Source: a virus
DNA length: 64,000 bases
IMG/VR virus record: IMGVR_UViG_3300048672_000512
Coordinates: 114,049 to 178,048 of that record
Reading direction: 5' to 3' (one strand)
This document shows positions 42,417-50,227 of this stretch, piece after piece. Under the pieces are notes generated by a model. The model was not told the DNA's origin. It did not search any database and worked only from the letters and a program-made list of their open reading frames with translations. Both the position numbers and the translations under genes were made by a program. Positions within the stretch are counted from its first letter, which is position 1. Each line of letters starts with the position of its first letter.

Positions 42417-42813
42417 GTGTCCACAGAGTTCAAGTTGCTAGAGTCGCAAAGCGACGAAGTGGTTCTTGTTGAAAGTTCCTGCTTGTTTTCGCTATTGGTT
42501 ACTAGCAACAGTAAACCAGAAGAGGTGGATGCAGATCGGACCATGCTTGATACTGAGCGATTTACACCAGAGCAAATTGCAATGGCTGGGATACGCATGA
42601 TACAGGCAGCAGCGTACAACATGGAAGACGCTGAAGGTTTCTATCGAACCACTCTCAAACCAAAGCTGGCAGCAGCCCTCGGCGTGCGGGTGGAAATCCT
42701 TTGACACCGGCATCATTGGTGTGCGAGACATTGCTTTGCATGTGCACTCTGCAAACCCAGTGGGTGCTAAAAACATGCAGCAACTTTGGGCTAACTTTCT
42801 AAGGTACACATGA
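42417..42813 (+). CDS. Hypothetical protein, probable +1 frameshift (131 aa)
   Basis: GTG start at 42417 directly after the previous stop. The zero frame runs 95 codons to TGA 42702-42704. The stop context is GTGGAAATC CTT TGA C, with the same CTT TGA C core as the release factor 2 frameshift site. In the +1 frame 36 further codons (DTGIIGVRDIALHVHSANPV and on to FLRYT) end at TGA 42811-42813, which overlaps the next ATG as ATGA, the usual junction in this operon. The 131-residue fusion is therefore likely the real product; a 95-residue form may also be made. No domain recognised. Confidence 0.55.
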
Positions 42814-43205
42814 AGTCACTGTTTCCGATATATCTGAATGCACAGGAGGTGACAACGGAGGTGCTGCGGGACTTCCGTGTTCACAACCCTAGGCTTGCGA
42901 CAATGGTCTGGGGGCGCGTTAGACCACCAAACCTTACTTGGTATGCTCTGAATTGCACTGTCTCAAACGTTCGGTGCATTACCATTCGGGTGTATGACAT
43001 GGATCACGGAATGCGTTATGGCGCCGTAGGAAAGAAAATACACACTGTTACTGTGACAGAGTTCACCGAGGATGAAGAAAAGCTTCTCGATGAAGCCATT
43101 GAAAGTCATGCGTCTGAACTAGCAGCAGAAGAAGTTGCGCGTCTGGAAAGAGCAGACTACCATGCAAAGATTCTTGCCAAGCGCAAGGAAATGTTCAACC
43201 TTTGA
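42810..43205 (+). CDS. Hypothetical protein, 131 aa
   Basis: MKSLFPIYLNAQEVTTEVLR; beta-rich middle, charged helical end (LAAEEVARLERADYHAKILA). ATG overlaps the stop of the frameshifted reading frame upstream. Unknown. Confidence 0.7.
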   Translation: MKSLFPIYLNAQEVTTEVLRDFRVHNPRLATMVWGRVRPPNLTWYALNCTVSNVRCITIRVYDMDHGMRYGAVGKKIHTVTVTEFTEDEEKLLDEAIESHASELAAEEVARLERADYHAKILAKRKEMFNL

Positions 43206-43219
43206 ACTTGGAGATCAAA

Positions 43220-43648
43220 ATGCTGTTTGATTTTGCAAAGTACGTTTACCGTGAAGCACGTCCGCACCCGAGTGAATACAACACGGTTTACTACTATCGC
43301 CAAGGTGTGGTTGTAGCTAAGAGTGTGGGTAGCGGTGATATTGAGTACTTTACCCATGCGCACCCAACCACCACCGGCTGCGTAACCGACCGGTCTTTAG
43401 ATCAGTTAGCTTTGCAGCTGGCACGAAAAGAGTGGGAGGCGAAACGCAATGAACTGAAACAGCTCTTTATTCAAGACCTTCTTGAAGATCTGAACATTGC
43501 AGATCACCTTAAGAAGAAACGCTTTCTGGATACAGTAGAAGCTCTTGTAAGCGAGGAACTTGAAGACGGCTCAGAGGCCTACTACAGGGACTTCTACCGG
43601 ATTGCAGAAAAGATGGTTGATTTTGGCTGGATGGGTCTGAATACATGA
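43220..43648 (+). CDS. Hypothetical protein, 142 aa
   Basis: Start set at ATG 43220 (TTGGAGATCAAA). MLFDFAKYVYREARPHPSEY, then helical, acidic sequence. Last gene before a strong terminator. Unknown. Confidence 0.7.
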   Translation: MLFDFAKYVYREARPHPSEYNTVYYYRQGVVVAKSVGSGDIEYFTHAHPTTTGCVTDRSLDQLALQLARKEWEAKRNELKQLFIQDLLEDLNIADHLKKKRFLDTVEALVSEELEDGSEAYYRDFYRIAEKMVDFGWMGLNT

Positions 43649-43667
43649 CGGAAACAGACCACTAAAC

Positions 43668-43702
43668 AAACCCCTGAAAACACGCAGTTTTCAGGGGTTT
43701 TT
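43668..43702 (+). terminator. Intrinsic terminator
   Basis: AAACCCCTGAAAA pairs with TTTTCAGGGGTTT, 13 bp, loop CACGCAG, then TTTTTCGCTTCTGC. Confidence 0.88.
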
Positions 43703-43710
43703 CGCTTCTG

Positions 43711-43766
43711 CACCCAGATACACGTCTCGGGCTACAAACCCCTGTTTCCTGCTGTTTTTTCATTAC
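43711..43766 (+). repeat. 56-bp element, copy 2 (plus sense)
   Basis: CACCCAGATACACGTCTCGG at its start and TGCTGTTTTTTCATTAC at its end match 17925-17980 in inverted orientation. Relative to local transcription both copies read the same way, after an operon end. Confidence 0.9.
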
Positions 43767-43973
43767 AGAATCGACCGGAAACATGGTGCAGTCGAAGACT
43801 GAGAAAGGTTCGGTTTCCGCCGGTTTCTGACGTGACTAGCACGCAGCTGACGTAGGGGAGTGCGTAGACAGGAGCAAAACCCCTAATAACCATATAGCAA
43901 CTGTAACCAGTACACCACCCAACACAGCAGGCATGATGCAGACAGAAGATACGCGCTTAAGAGCCCCAGCAAC

Positions 43974-44017
43974 CAGGTGGGTAAAAATTGTAGTCCCATA
44001 CAATTTTTACCCACCTG
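43974..44017. repeat. Perfect 19-bp inverted repeat, loop GTCCCA
   Basis: CAGGTGGGTAAAAATTGTA pairs with TACAATTTTTACCCACCTG. It lies 86 nt before the chosen start of the Rep-like gene. It may be an operator, a replication-origin hairpin or a leader structure. Confidence 0.95.
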
Positions 44018-44103
44018 TAGTACCCACCCCCCATACGAGTGCAGACTGTGAAGTAGCAGCACAGGAGCACTGCTCCATTAGGCTAAACACACAGAAAGGT
44101 GCT

Positions 44104-45606
44104 ATGGCATCGATAGTAGACAACAAGGCAATGCCGATCATCGACTACGCAATGTCCTCTGCAGAACTACAGTTCGGTAACGAGGATTCTTCCATAGCTT
44201 TGGATCTATCTGGAAAAGAGTACAAGCATGCATACACAACGCTGCTGAAGCTTAGCAGGAAGTACGCTACTGGATTCAGAGGAAAATTCACTGGTGGTGT
44301 AGTGTGTTATGAAAATCGAGCTTCTGCAGACTACCTTGAGATTGATCTATGGCGGTTTATGGAAAACGAAAAACCGCTAGGTAAAGCACGCTTCTACCTG
44401 AACCATTCAGGAGAAAAGTTCTACCTGAACTACGCTGGAAATCCAACGAAGTTTGCACTGTTGCCTAGCATGCCGGAAATGCAAGGACAGAACGTGCGTG
44501 CTATATCCTGCAGAAGCAAGCGCACGTCATCAGTAATCATAAGTGTCTTTCAAGCGCTGCATGCTGGAATTCTGAAGGATATCGGAGTAGCGATATTCTC
44601 TGCGGCTACCATAGAGAGAATAAGCCGTGGAGATCTGCGTATTCAGAAGCTGGATCTAGCATACTGGCTCTTTCCAAAAGTAAACTCTGCGCCGAAAGTG
44701 CGACTGTTCATGGATCATGTAAGAGCAATGTACGGGTCTGTTCGCTATTCGTCAGGAGCTAGACTTTCACTAGCTGAACTGGTTGGTGTTCGCTTCAAGG
44801 ATCTTGGAAGCGAAGGTAAGGGTTTCAGCTTGGTTAGGCTGACAACAAGAAAGAACAACAGGCCAGACGAAAAGTTTCGAGTAACATTCTACGACAAGGA
44901 ATCTGAAGTCAAGGAAACCAAGTCTCAACCAGTAGCAGCTGAAGACGTAGACACATGCGGTGTTAGGTGGGATCTGAGAATAGATGGAAAGCAGTTGCTT
45001 TCCAAGTCAAAGCAGATTCTCTCTGAAATGTCAGGAGAGTTCAAGGTGTGTTCTCTCGACGTGCTGTTTCCATCGGATGTTTCCGTAACGCTAGATGCTT
45101 GCCGAAAGCTGACCGAGCTGATTCTGGAAGACCTAGCCTGGGACTTCATTGCTACTCCTATGAGTGTAGAAACTGTAGACAGTAGAGTAAGCCTTGACGA
45201 AACTGGTGTGCTGAAAAAGTGGAAGGATGAAAGCGCAGATGCAGACTACTGGCTAGATAAGTATAGCAGCGTGAACAGCTGGTGGTATGGGCTGATTGAT
45301 GCAAGAAAAAGTCACATACCAAGACACGTCAGCAGAATAAAGAAACAGCACGGAATAGACATTCGCTATCCATATTGCGCATACATAGCTTTGTGGCTAG
45401 CGTTTACAGACAACATGAAGTCGTTAGCCGACAAACTGACTCTTGAAAGTTTCATGTATCGTCTGCCGGCAATGAATGAAAAGGAATTCATGCAAGAGTT
45501 CAAGCACCTGAAGACAATAGCACGAAATCTGCAAGTGAGTGAAAGAGAGAAGCTGAGCTTTCTAAAAGCTCTATCTTTGGAAAACGCAACCTACGTAGAG
45601 GAGTGA
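44104..45606 (+). CDS. Rolling-circle replication initiator-like protein (tentative)
   Basis: 500 residues from ATG 44104 (GAAAGGTGCT upstream). Three spaced segments recall filamentous phage gpII / plasmid Rep proteins: LRIQKLDLAYWLFPK (like RxD-type strand), EKFRVTFYDKESEVKE and CGVRWDLRIDGKQLLS (like YDK...E then FE-L-R). The catalytic Tyr cannot be assigned with confidence. The C-terminal third is helical and basic. Codon use is richer in ATA, AGA, AGG and CTA than the operons around it, suggesting separate origin. The perfect hairpin upstream is the kind of structure such proteins nick. The function is an inference. Confidence 0.4.
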   Translation: MASIVDNKAMPIIDYAMSSAELQFGNEDSSIALDLSGKEYKHAYTTLLKLSRKYATGFRGKFTGGVVCYENRASADYLEIDLWRFMENEKPLGKARFYLNHSGEKFYLNYAGNPTKFALLPSMPEMQGQNVRAISCRSKRTSSVIISVFQALHAGILKDIGVAIFSAATIERISRGDLRIQKLDLAYWLFPKVNSAPKVRLFMDHVRAMYGSVRYSSGARLSLAELVGVRFKDLGSEGKGFSLVRLTTRKNNRPDEKFRVTFYDKESEVKETKSQPVAAEDVDTCGVRWDLRIDGKQLLSKSKQILSEMSGEFKVCSLDVLFPSDVSVTLDACRKLTELILEDLAWDFIATPMSVETVDSRVSLDETGVLKKWKDESADADYWLDKYSSVNSWWYGLIDARKSHIPRHVSRIKKQHGIDIRYPYCAYIALWLAFTDNMKSLADKLTLESFMYRLPAMNEKEFMQEFKHLKTIARNLQVSEREKLSFLKALSLENATYVEE

Positions 45607-45609
45607 ATC

Positions 45610-45756
45610 ATGAGTGTGGAAATCAACTATTGGATATTTGCATTACGTGTGTTAATTCTTTTGCTACCCGCTATTGTCTTGTGGATTCTGGATCTCGCAG
45701 CAGCCGCGCATAGTGTAGTTTACCGATTCATGGGTTGGCTTGCTGACAACGACTAA
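45610..45756 (+). CDS. Small membrane protein, 48 aa
   Basis: MSVEINYWIFALRVLILLLP then AIVLWILDLAAAAH: one long hydrophobic segment, polar short end. Starts 3 nt after the Rep-like stop with GAGGAGTGAATC as ribosome site. Unknown. Confidence 0.6.
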   Translation: MSVEINYWIFALRVLILLLPAIVLWILDLAAAAHSVVYRFMGWLADND

Positions 45757-45793
45757 TTTAACATGAAGGTCCACTGTGAGTAAGGATAAAACC

Positions 45794-46084
45794 ATGCCAA
45801 ATTCCTGTCATGACTACAGGTTTGTTTACGCAAATGGTAGCGGTAGCAAACAGAAGACTTCAAGGCTGAAGTCTGGTGACATGTTCAAAAGCCCGAACAA
45901 CGAGGTTCGCCTCAAGGTGATAGTGCCGTCCTGTGACGATGAATATGGACTTGTAAAGGTAACCAAGGCACCAAAGGGTTTTGTTCTGACAACAGAGAGC
46001 CGACGTCGGCTTCTATGTGACGGGTGTTCACCTGATAAACAATCCGCAGTGGGTGAAAGCCTGACGCCTTGGCGAATTTCATAA
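45794..46084 (+). CDS. Hypothetical protein, 96 aa
   Basis: Start taken at ATG 45794 (TAAGGATAAAACC); GTG 45776 is an in-frame alternative. MPNSCHDYRFVYANGSGSKQ, then LKVIVPSCDDEYGLVKVTKA. A palindrome GAGCCGACGTCGGCTTC lies in the coding sequence. Unknown. Confidence 0.6.
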   Translation: MPNSCHDYRFVYANGSGSKQKTSRLKSGDMFKSPNNEVRLKVIVPSCDDEYGLVKVTKAPKGFVLTTESRRRLLCDGCSPDKQSAVGESLTPWRIS

Positions 46085-46121
46085 ACAATGTGAATGCCTG
46101 TAGCAAACAAGGAGAACTGAA

Positions 46122-46382
46122 ATGAAGATGCGCGTACTACTGAAAGCAGGTGAAATTCTACTAGGTTCAACGGTAACCAAGCGTACAGGAGAACAGGAGT
46201 TCACGTTACGCGACTCAATAACCATCTACACAGAACCAAAGCAGGTTATAAAGGCATTAGCCTATGCGCGCTTTCTTGTAAGCTCTAAAGGAGACATAAG
46301 CGTGGTAGCTATGGAGACAGAATTGCTGTGGGTAGCTTCTGATCATGAGCTACTAGAATTTCTTGAAGGAAAACCTAAGTAA
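46122..46382 (+). CDS. Hypothetical protein, 86 aa
   Basis: MKMRVLLKAGEILLGSTVTK. Small alpha/beta protein. Its 26-nt leader-start stretch (46105-46130) is identical to that of the next gene (46381-46406). Unknown. Confidence 0.7.
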   Translation: MKMRVLLKAGEILLGSTVTKRTGEQEFTLRDSITIYTEPKQVIKALAYARFLVSSKGDISVVAMETELLWVASDHELLEFLEGKPK

Positions 46383-46397
46383 ACAAGGAGAACTGAA

Positions 46398-46751
46398 ATG
46401 AAGATGAAGCTAACCGATGGTGCACGCCGACTGCTTGAGTTTGTTCTTGAAAAAGAAAGCGTGTATGCACTAGCGGACGGGGACACTAGCAACCTATATG
46501 ACTGCCGAGACGCGTGTCAGGTAATAAATGCCTGTAGAGACGCAGTCTACGTTGACTCTGGACGAACGGACATTGACCGTGAGACTAGATTGAATATCCG
46601 AACTGTTCTTGAAAACACTATAAGCTGCAGAAACGTGCATCTTGTTAACGAGCTGCTAAAAGCTGGCGTCTTACTCCTAGAAGCAGCTGACCTAGCGGCT
46701 ATGGATTATCGAGAAGAGAACGGCGTCTCCTATCTGAAAATCACTACCTGA
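46398..46751 (+). CDS. Hypothetical helical protein, 117 aa
   Basis: MKMKLTDGARRLLEFVLEKE; helical with three Cys in the middle. Shares its ribosome-site region with the gene before. Unknown. Confidence 0.7.
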   Translation: MKMKLTDGARRLLEFVLEKESVYALADGDTSNLYDCRDACQVINACRDAVYVDSGRTDIDRETRLNIRTVLENTISCRNVHLVNELLKAGVLLLEAADLAAMDYREENGVSYLKITT

Positions 46752-46766
46752 GCAAGGAGAATTGAA

Positions 46767-47087
46767 ATGACTGAAGTCGAGCATCTTCAAGTAGAAGGTA
46801 ACGAGCATCTGATTCCTGCAGGTTGCAAACCGTGGTCATATCCGGGGTTTACGCTTTATAGCGGATATAACACGCAGATTGCAAACCTTGCAGAGGGTGA
46901 TGCCGTCTACGTCGATGCTGTGAAAAAGATCAATTCACCTTACTTGGTGCTGTGTCCGTTTTCTTCATATTGTGGCAGGTGGATAGATCAAAGCGATAAC
47001 CTAGCAGGATCTGTTCATTACACCGGTCCGGAAAAACTTCGAGGTGAGGTTGTGAGTCAGTTCTGGAATGCTAGATGGGGTGACTAA
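46767..47087 (+). CDS. Hypothetical protein, 106 aa
   Basis: MTEVEHLQVEGNEHLIPAGC; Tyr/Trp-rich beta pattern (YPGFTLYSGYNTQIANLAEG). CAAGGAGAATTGAA upstream. Unknown. Confidence 0.7.
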   Translation: MTEVEHLQVEGNEHLIPAGCKPWSYPGFTLYSGYNTQIANLAEGDAVYVDAVKKINSPYLVLCPFSSYCGRWIDQSDNLAGSVHYTGPEKLRGEVVSQFWNARWGD

Positions 47088-47108
47088 GTTCAAACAAGGA
47101 AGCATAGT

Positions 47109-47417
47109 GTGAAAAGAAGTCATGTCGCAAGAGAGTACAGTCTCCACGAAGAGGAACGCCTTCCTGTTGTAGAATACTGGAATCGAGTAAGCGCAAGGTG
47201 CGACTTGCGGTTCTTCTTCAACGGAAGCAAGTCCAAGTGGCAAGTGAATCGATTGAACGCTGAAGACAAGAATATCATTGAAGAAACGTGGTTGATTTCA
47301 AGTCTGGAAGTCATGACGTTTACGTATTCAACGGTGGACGAAAAGCACAGGCACTGCCTAGGCGCTTTTGGTACAATGCATTTGGGAATGAACGGTGAAG
47401 GAAAGATCAATGTATGA
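47109..47417 (+). CDS. Hypothetical protein, 102 aa
   Basis: GTG start at 47109 after ACAAGGAAGCATAGT. MKRSHVAREYSLHEEERLPV; mixed alpha/beta. Overlaps the next start by 8 nt. Unknown. Confidence 0.6.
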   Translation: MKRSHVAREYSLHEEERLPVVEYWNRVSARCDLRFFFNGSKSKWQVNRLNAEDKNIIEETWLISSLEVMTFTYSTVDEKHRHCLGAFGTMHLGMNGEGKINV

Positions 47418-47868
47418 CGCCGCAGGAGAACCTGTTTTTGTTTTCAACTTTCCTGTCAGCGAAGACCTGCTAGCTAGGCTTGCAGAGGACGCTAACGGAA
47501 AACGGTGGTTGATCAATAAGCTGCGTAGCTTGCTGTTTCTAAACTACACACTGAAGGAAGTAGTTGACGGTACGTATCACATTCTAGGTAGTGCACTTGA
47601 GTACCTTGTACAGCAGCCAAGATCTGAATGGTCCCTAGCTGACTTTCAAGCTGAGCTGGAAAACTCGCTTCTGTCTACCCGCGAGTCTTTTGTTTCGCAT
47701 CGAGTCTACGGCAATGACGCGGTAGCAAGGTTCTCCGCTAAGAATCTCTACCTGCTGTCTGTGTTCTTCTCAACCTGGATCACATCGAATAGCAAAGACG
47801 TAATGCTTCTGTGCGGATACCTGACCTGCACGCCAACAAAAGTCAAGTACGTAGCATACAAGATCTAA
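47410..47868 (+). CDS. Hypothetical protein, 152 aa
   Basis: Start set at ATG 47410 (GAAGGAAAGATCA). MYDAAGEPVFVFNFPVSEDL; helical with hydrophobic patches near the C-terminus (LYLLSVFFSTWI). Unknown. Confidence 0.65.
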   Translation: MYDAAGEPVFVFNFPVSEDLLARLAEDANGKRWLINKLRSLLFLNYTLKEVVDGTYHILGSALEYLVQQPRSEWSLADFQAELENSLLSTRESFVSHRVYGNDAVARFSAKNLYLLSVFFSTWITSNSKDVMLLCGYLTCTPTKVKYVAYKI

Positions 47869-47895
47869 TCAGTCAACACGTCAAAGGAACCAACC

Positions 47896-48246
47896 ATGAA
47901 CACCACTGCTACCAACTCAAAGGCTTCGGAACAAACCGCTCTGGAGATTCTGCAGAAGGCAACGCCTTCAAACGTTTCGTCTTCTCCTAATGGCGATCAG
48001 ACGCTTCGCGTCTATGACACCAAGAAAAGCTTCACTGCAATTCTGGTCAACAACGAAGTTCCGTACTCAAAGAAGAAGCACGTTGTAGCTTTCGTTCAAG
48101 CCAAGTACGAGAAGAAAGACGGAATGCAAATTGTCAAAGCTGTCTTTACTACAAAGAATGAAGAGTACAAGGCAGCAGCGCTAAAGGTCGTTGAAGCACA
48201 TGCTGCGTACCGTAACAAGAAGCTTGATGCCGGTGTTATGGTCTAG
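47896..48246 (+). CDS. Hypothetical protein, 116 aa
   Basis: MNTTATNSKASEQTALEILQ; basic, alpha/beta (KKSFTAILVNNEVPYSKKKH). Codons more GC-ending than neighbours. Unknown. Confidence 0.7.
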   Translation: MNTTATNSKASEQTALEILQKATPSNVSSSPNGDQTLRVYDTKKSFTAILVNNEVPYSKKKHVVAFVQAKYEKKDGMQIVKAVFTTKNEEYKAAALKVVEAHAAYRNKKLDAGVMV

Positions 48247-48288
48247 TTGTAAAGCCAGCAACATCTAACCTGAAAAGGAAACGCGGCA

Positions 48289-48585
48289 ATGAAACTAAGT
48301 AATTGGAGTTGGCCTAAGTCCGCTATCGGTCCACTTTGCCGCGTGCCCAACCTGTTTGTTGGACCCGGAGTGCATGGTTTGAACTTGATTGTGTGGGTCA
48401 ACATTCACGAGGTTACCAAGTCAGGAAGCGTTAGATTGATGGAGAATCCGCCAGAAACAATATCTAGCAGTGAAGAACTGGAAGCTCTGAAGTCTGCAGA
48501 CGGTTGGAAGATCTGTTCTGTGCAGGAGCTGGACCCTGCTATAGGTGTCTCGCTGCGTGGCTACCTTACAGGATGCGGTTACTAA
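48289..48585 (+). CDS. Hypothetical protein, 98 aa
   Basis: MKLSNWSWPKSAIGPLCRVP after AAAAGGAAACGCGGCA. Its stop merges with the upstream box of promoter 5. Unknown. Confidence 0.65.
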   Translation: MKLSNWSWPKSAIGPLCRVPNLFVGPGVHGLNLIVWVNIHEVTKSGSVRLMENPPETISSSEELEALKSADGWKICSVQELDPAIGVSLRGYLTGCGY

Positions 48586-48657
48586 CTGTTACACTTTAGT
48601 TCTTGACCGCGTCTTGAACCTGTGGTAAACTGAAAGTGCAGGTAGTGAAAGCCTACC
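48586..48657 (+). promoter_or_regulatory. Phage promoter with leader stem-loop (5)
   Basis: CTGTTACACTTTAGTTC box, TTGACC at 48603-48608, 17-nt spacer, TAAACT at 48626-48631, leader hairpin GGTAG-tgaaagc-CTACC (48641-48657). The second dyad arm seen in promoters 2-4 is missing here. Confidence 0.75.
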
Positions 48658-48689
48658 AAGCAACCCGAAACAACCCTGAAGGAATAGCA

Positions 48690-48968
48690 ATGAGCACCCA
48701 GACCACTCAACAGAATTTTGCTAGCTATGTGTTTAATGCAGACTACGTCTACAGTGGAAACAAGATTCTTGCTGTGTACGCTACGGAAGAAGACATGAAA
48801 ACAAATGAATACGCTATCTGTGTAAAACCTGTTGTCAACGGTAAGGTTGACATGGATGCGGATGAGGTTGAAATTCAACTTGCTGACGTGGTTGCGGTAT
48901 GGGGTGGAAAACGCGCACCTTTGAACTTTGATGAAACCTCCAAGCTTTGGATTGTCAGGTCCAAGTAA
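48690..48968 (+). CDS. Hypothetical protein, 92 aa, paralogue of next gene
   Basis: Start set at ATG 48690 (GAAGGAATAGCA). MSTQTTQQNFASYVFNADYV. Its C-terminus DVVAVWGGKRAPLNFDETSK then WIVRSK parallels YVTAIWKGKYKPMRFNEANE then WIMRNK in the next gene. Followed by a terminator. Unknown function. Confidence 0.7.
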   Translation: MSTQTTQQNFASYVFNADYVYSGNKILAVYATEEDMKTNEYAICVKPVVNGKVDMDADEVEIQLADVVAVWGGKRAPLNFDETSKLWIVRSK

Positions 48969-48989
48969 CATCAAAGCTAGTACTCTAGA

Positions 48990-49013
48990 AAGGCTCCTAA
49001 ATACAGGAGCCTT
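48990..49013 (+). terminator. Intrinsic terminator
   Basis: AAGGCTCCT pairs with AGGAGCCTT around AAATAC; TTGTTGC follows. Confidence 0.8.
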
Positions 49014-49046
49014 TTGTTGCTACAAACCAAACTGAAGGAATAGAGC

Positions 49047-49565
49047 ATGAGCACGCAAGTTAGCAATGAAGTGTTTGACACGCTACTGGAAAACAGCGTA
49101 GACAGATACGTTGTGCTGGATTCTCAGACTATTGGAAAGGTATCTCGCTGTGACGCCTCGCACGTGGAAACAAAACACGCAAACGGTGTAACCGAAACTA
49201 GATTGCATGAATACGTGACTGCAATCTGGAAGGGGAAGTACAAGCCAATGCGCTTCAACGAGGCAAACGAAAACTGGATCATGCGCAACAAGCCGGCTGA
49301 AGTCATCGAAGTAGCAACCGAAAAGGCGCCGAAAAAGAAGAGGAATAAAGCAAAGCATGCGCGTGTCAATCGTGACAACTGGGATGGTGATGCAGTTATT
49401 CGTTTCCTGAAGAAACGCACAGGCGCAGACACCGTTTCAGAAACTGAAGTCGAAGCGCTTCGACTGCTGGAAGAAGCAAACAATGTGATTTACCGACTCA
49501 CTGAAAAGCTGCAAAGTGTAGACTACATCCTGGGAGCAGCGCGGAAAGTCTGCAAGTCAAAATAA
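49047..49565 (+). CDS. Hypothetical protein, 172 aa, paralogue of previous gene
   Basis: MSTQVSNEVFDTLLENSVDR. Residues 1-82 match the previous protein's plan, ending in the shared W-x-GK-x-x-P-x-x-F-x-E...WI-x-R-x-K motif. A basic linker (KAPKKKRNKAKHARVNRD) leads to a helical C-terminal domain absent from the paralogue. Could bind nucleic acid. Unknown. Confidence 0.7.
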   Translation: MSTQVSNEVFDTLLENSVDRYVVLDSQTIGKVSRCDASHVETKHANGVTETRLHEYVTAIWKGKYKPMRFNEANENWIMRNKPAEVIEVATEKAPKKKRNKAKHARVNRDNWDGDAVIRFLKKRTGADTVSETEVEALRLLEEANNVIYRLTEKLQSVDYILGAARKVCKSK

Positions 49566-49578
49566 GAGCCTATTGGTC

Positions 49579-49609
49579 AAGCGCACTTGGTTCCCTGCTG
49601 AGTGCGCTT
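49579..49609 (+). terminator. Intrinsic terminator
   Basis: AAGCGCACT pairs with AGTGCGCTT; TTC and a later TTTTTAG follow. Confidence 0.75.
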
Positions 49610-49646
49610 TTCAATACGTTTTTAGTCTTCAACCGGAGTGACAATC

Positions 49647-50219
49647 ATGTCTGCTGCATCAAAGCTGAATCTGTCTTTCGTCAGCCTTTGCGAACGTACT
49701 CGCAAGATCACGATTCGCTGCACACGTGAATTCGCAGAAGCCCTGCGTTCTCGCTATCAAGGCGACGACTTCTTCTTTGGCGTTGAAGCGCTCGGTCAAG
49801 GTCAGGGCTACTATCACCTGTACCCGCGTTCTTGGGATCTTCAAACCAAGAATCCTATTTCCAGACTTGCCATTCTGTGCCTGCTGCACAATGCGATGCG
49901 CGAGCTTGAAAAGCTTTGGGCTCGCATGCAAAAGGCTGACTTTACTGAAATTCCTGTGAAGGTTGTCGGAGAAAAGCAGCAACTGCATAACGGCCCTGTT
50001 GAAATGGTTGTCACTGGACGCCTCAGCACCGCACAACACAACTCGCAACCGATGCAGGTAACTGTTAGCAAGAGCACCACTTCAGCAGCTGCCGACGCCG
50101 CAACTGTAAATCAGCGTGTTGTTAACCGTTCGCATCGGCCCGTGATAACCATTCCGAAAAAGCCGGCATCTAACATTCTGTTGAGTGCTTTGATGCAGAA
50201 GTTTTCAACCTATAGATAG
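49647..50219 (+). CDS. Hypothetical protein, 190 aa
   Basis: Start set at ATG 49647 (ACCGGAGTGACAATC). MSAASKLNLSFVSLCERTRK; residues 1-110 look globular (FAEALRSRYQGDDFFFGVEA), the rest is Ser/Thr/Val-rich then basic. Codons fairly GC-ending. Unknown. Confidence 0.7.
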   Translation: MSAASKLNLSFVSLCERTRKITIRCTREFAEALRSRYQGDDFFFGVEALGQGQGYYHLYPRSWDLQTKNPISRLAILCLLHNAMRELEKLWARMQKADFTEIPVKVVGEKQQLHNGPVEMVVTGRLSTAQHNSQPMQVTVSKSTTSAAADAATVNQRVVNRSHRPVITIPKKPASNILLSALMQKFSTYR

Positions 50220-50227
50220 GCGGCATA

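Larger units (their letters stand above)
43649..44103. other. Non-coding region before the Rep-like gene
   Basis: 455 bases with a terminator (43668-43702), a 56-bp repeat copy (43711-43766), and a perfect 19-bp hairpin (43974-44017) followed by GTAGTACCCACCCCCC. An open frame from 43933 runs into the next gene, but its first 57 codons cross the hairpin and lack a ribosome site. Confidence 0.7.

Noticed and set aside
43933-44103. Longer N-terminus for the Rep-like protein
   Set aside because: It would be translated through the perfect 19-bp hairpin, and no ribosome site precedes 43933, whereas GAAAGGTGCT precedes ATG 44104.
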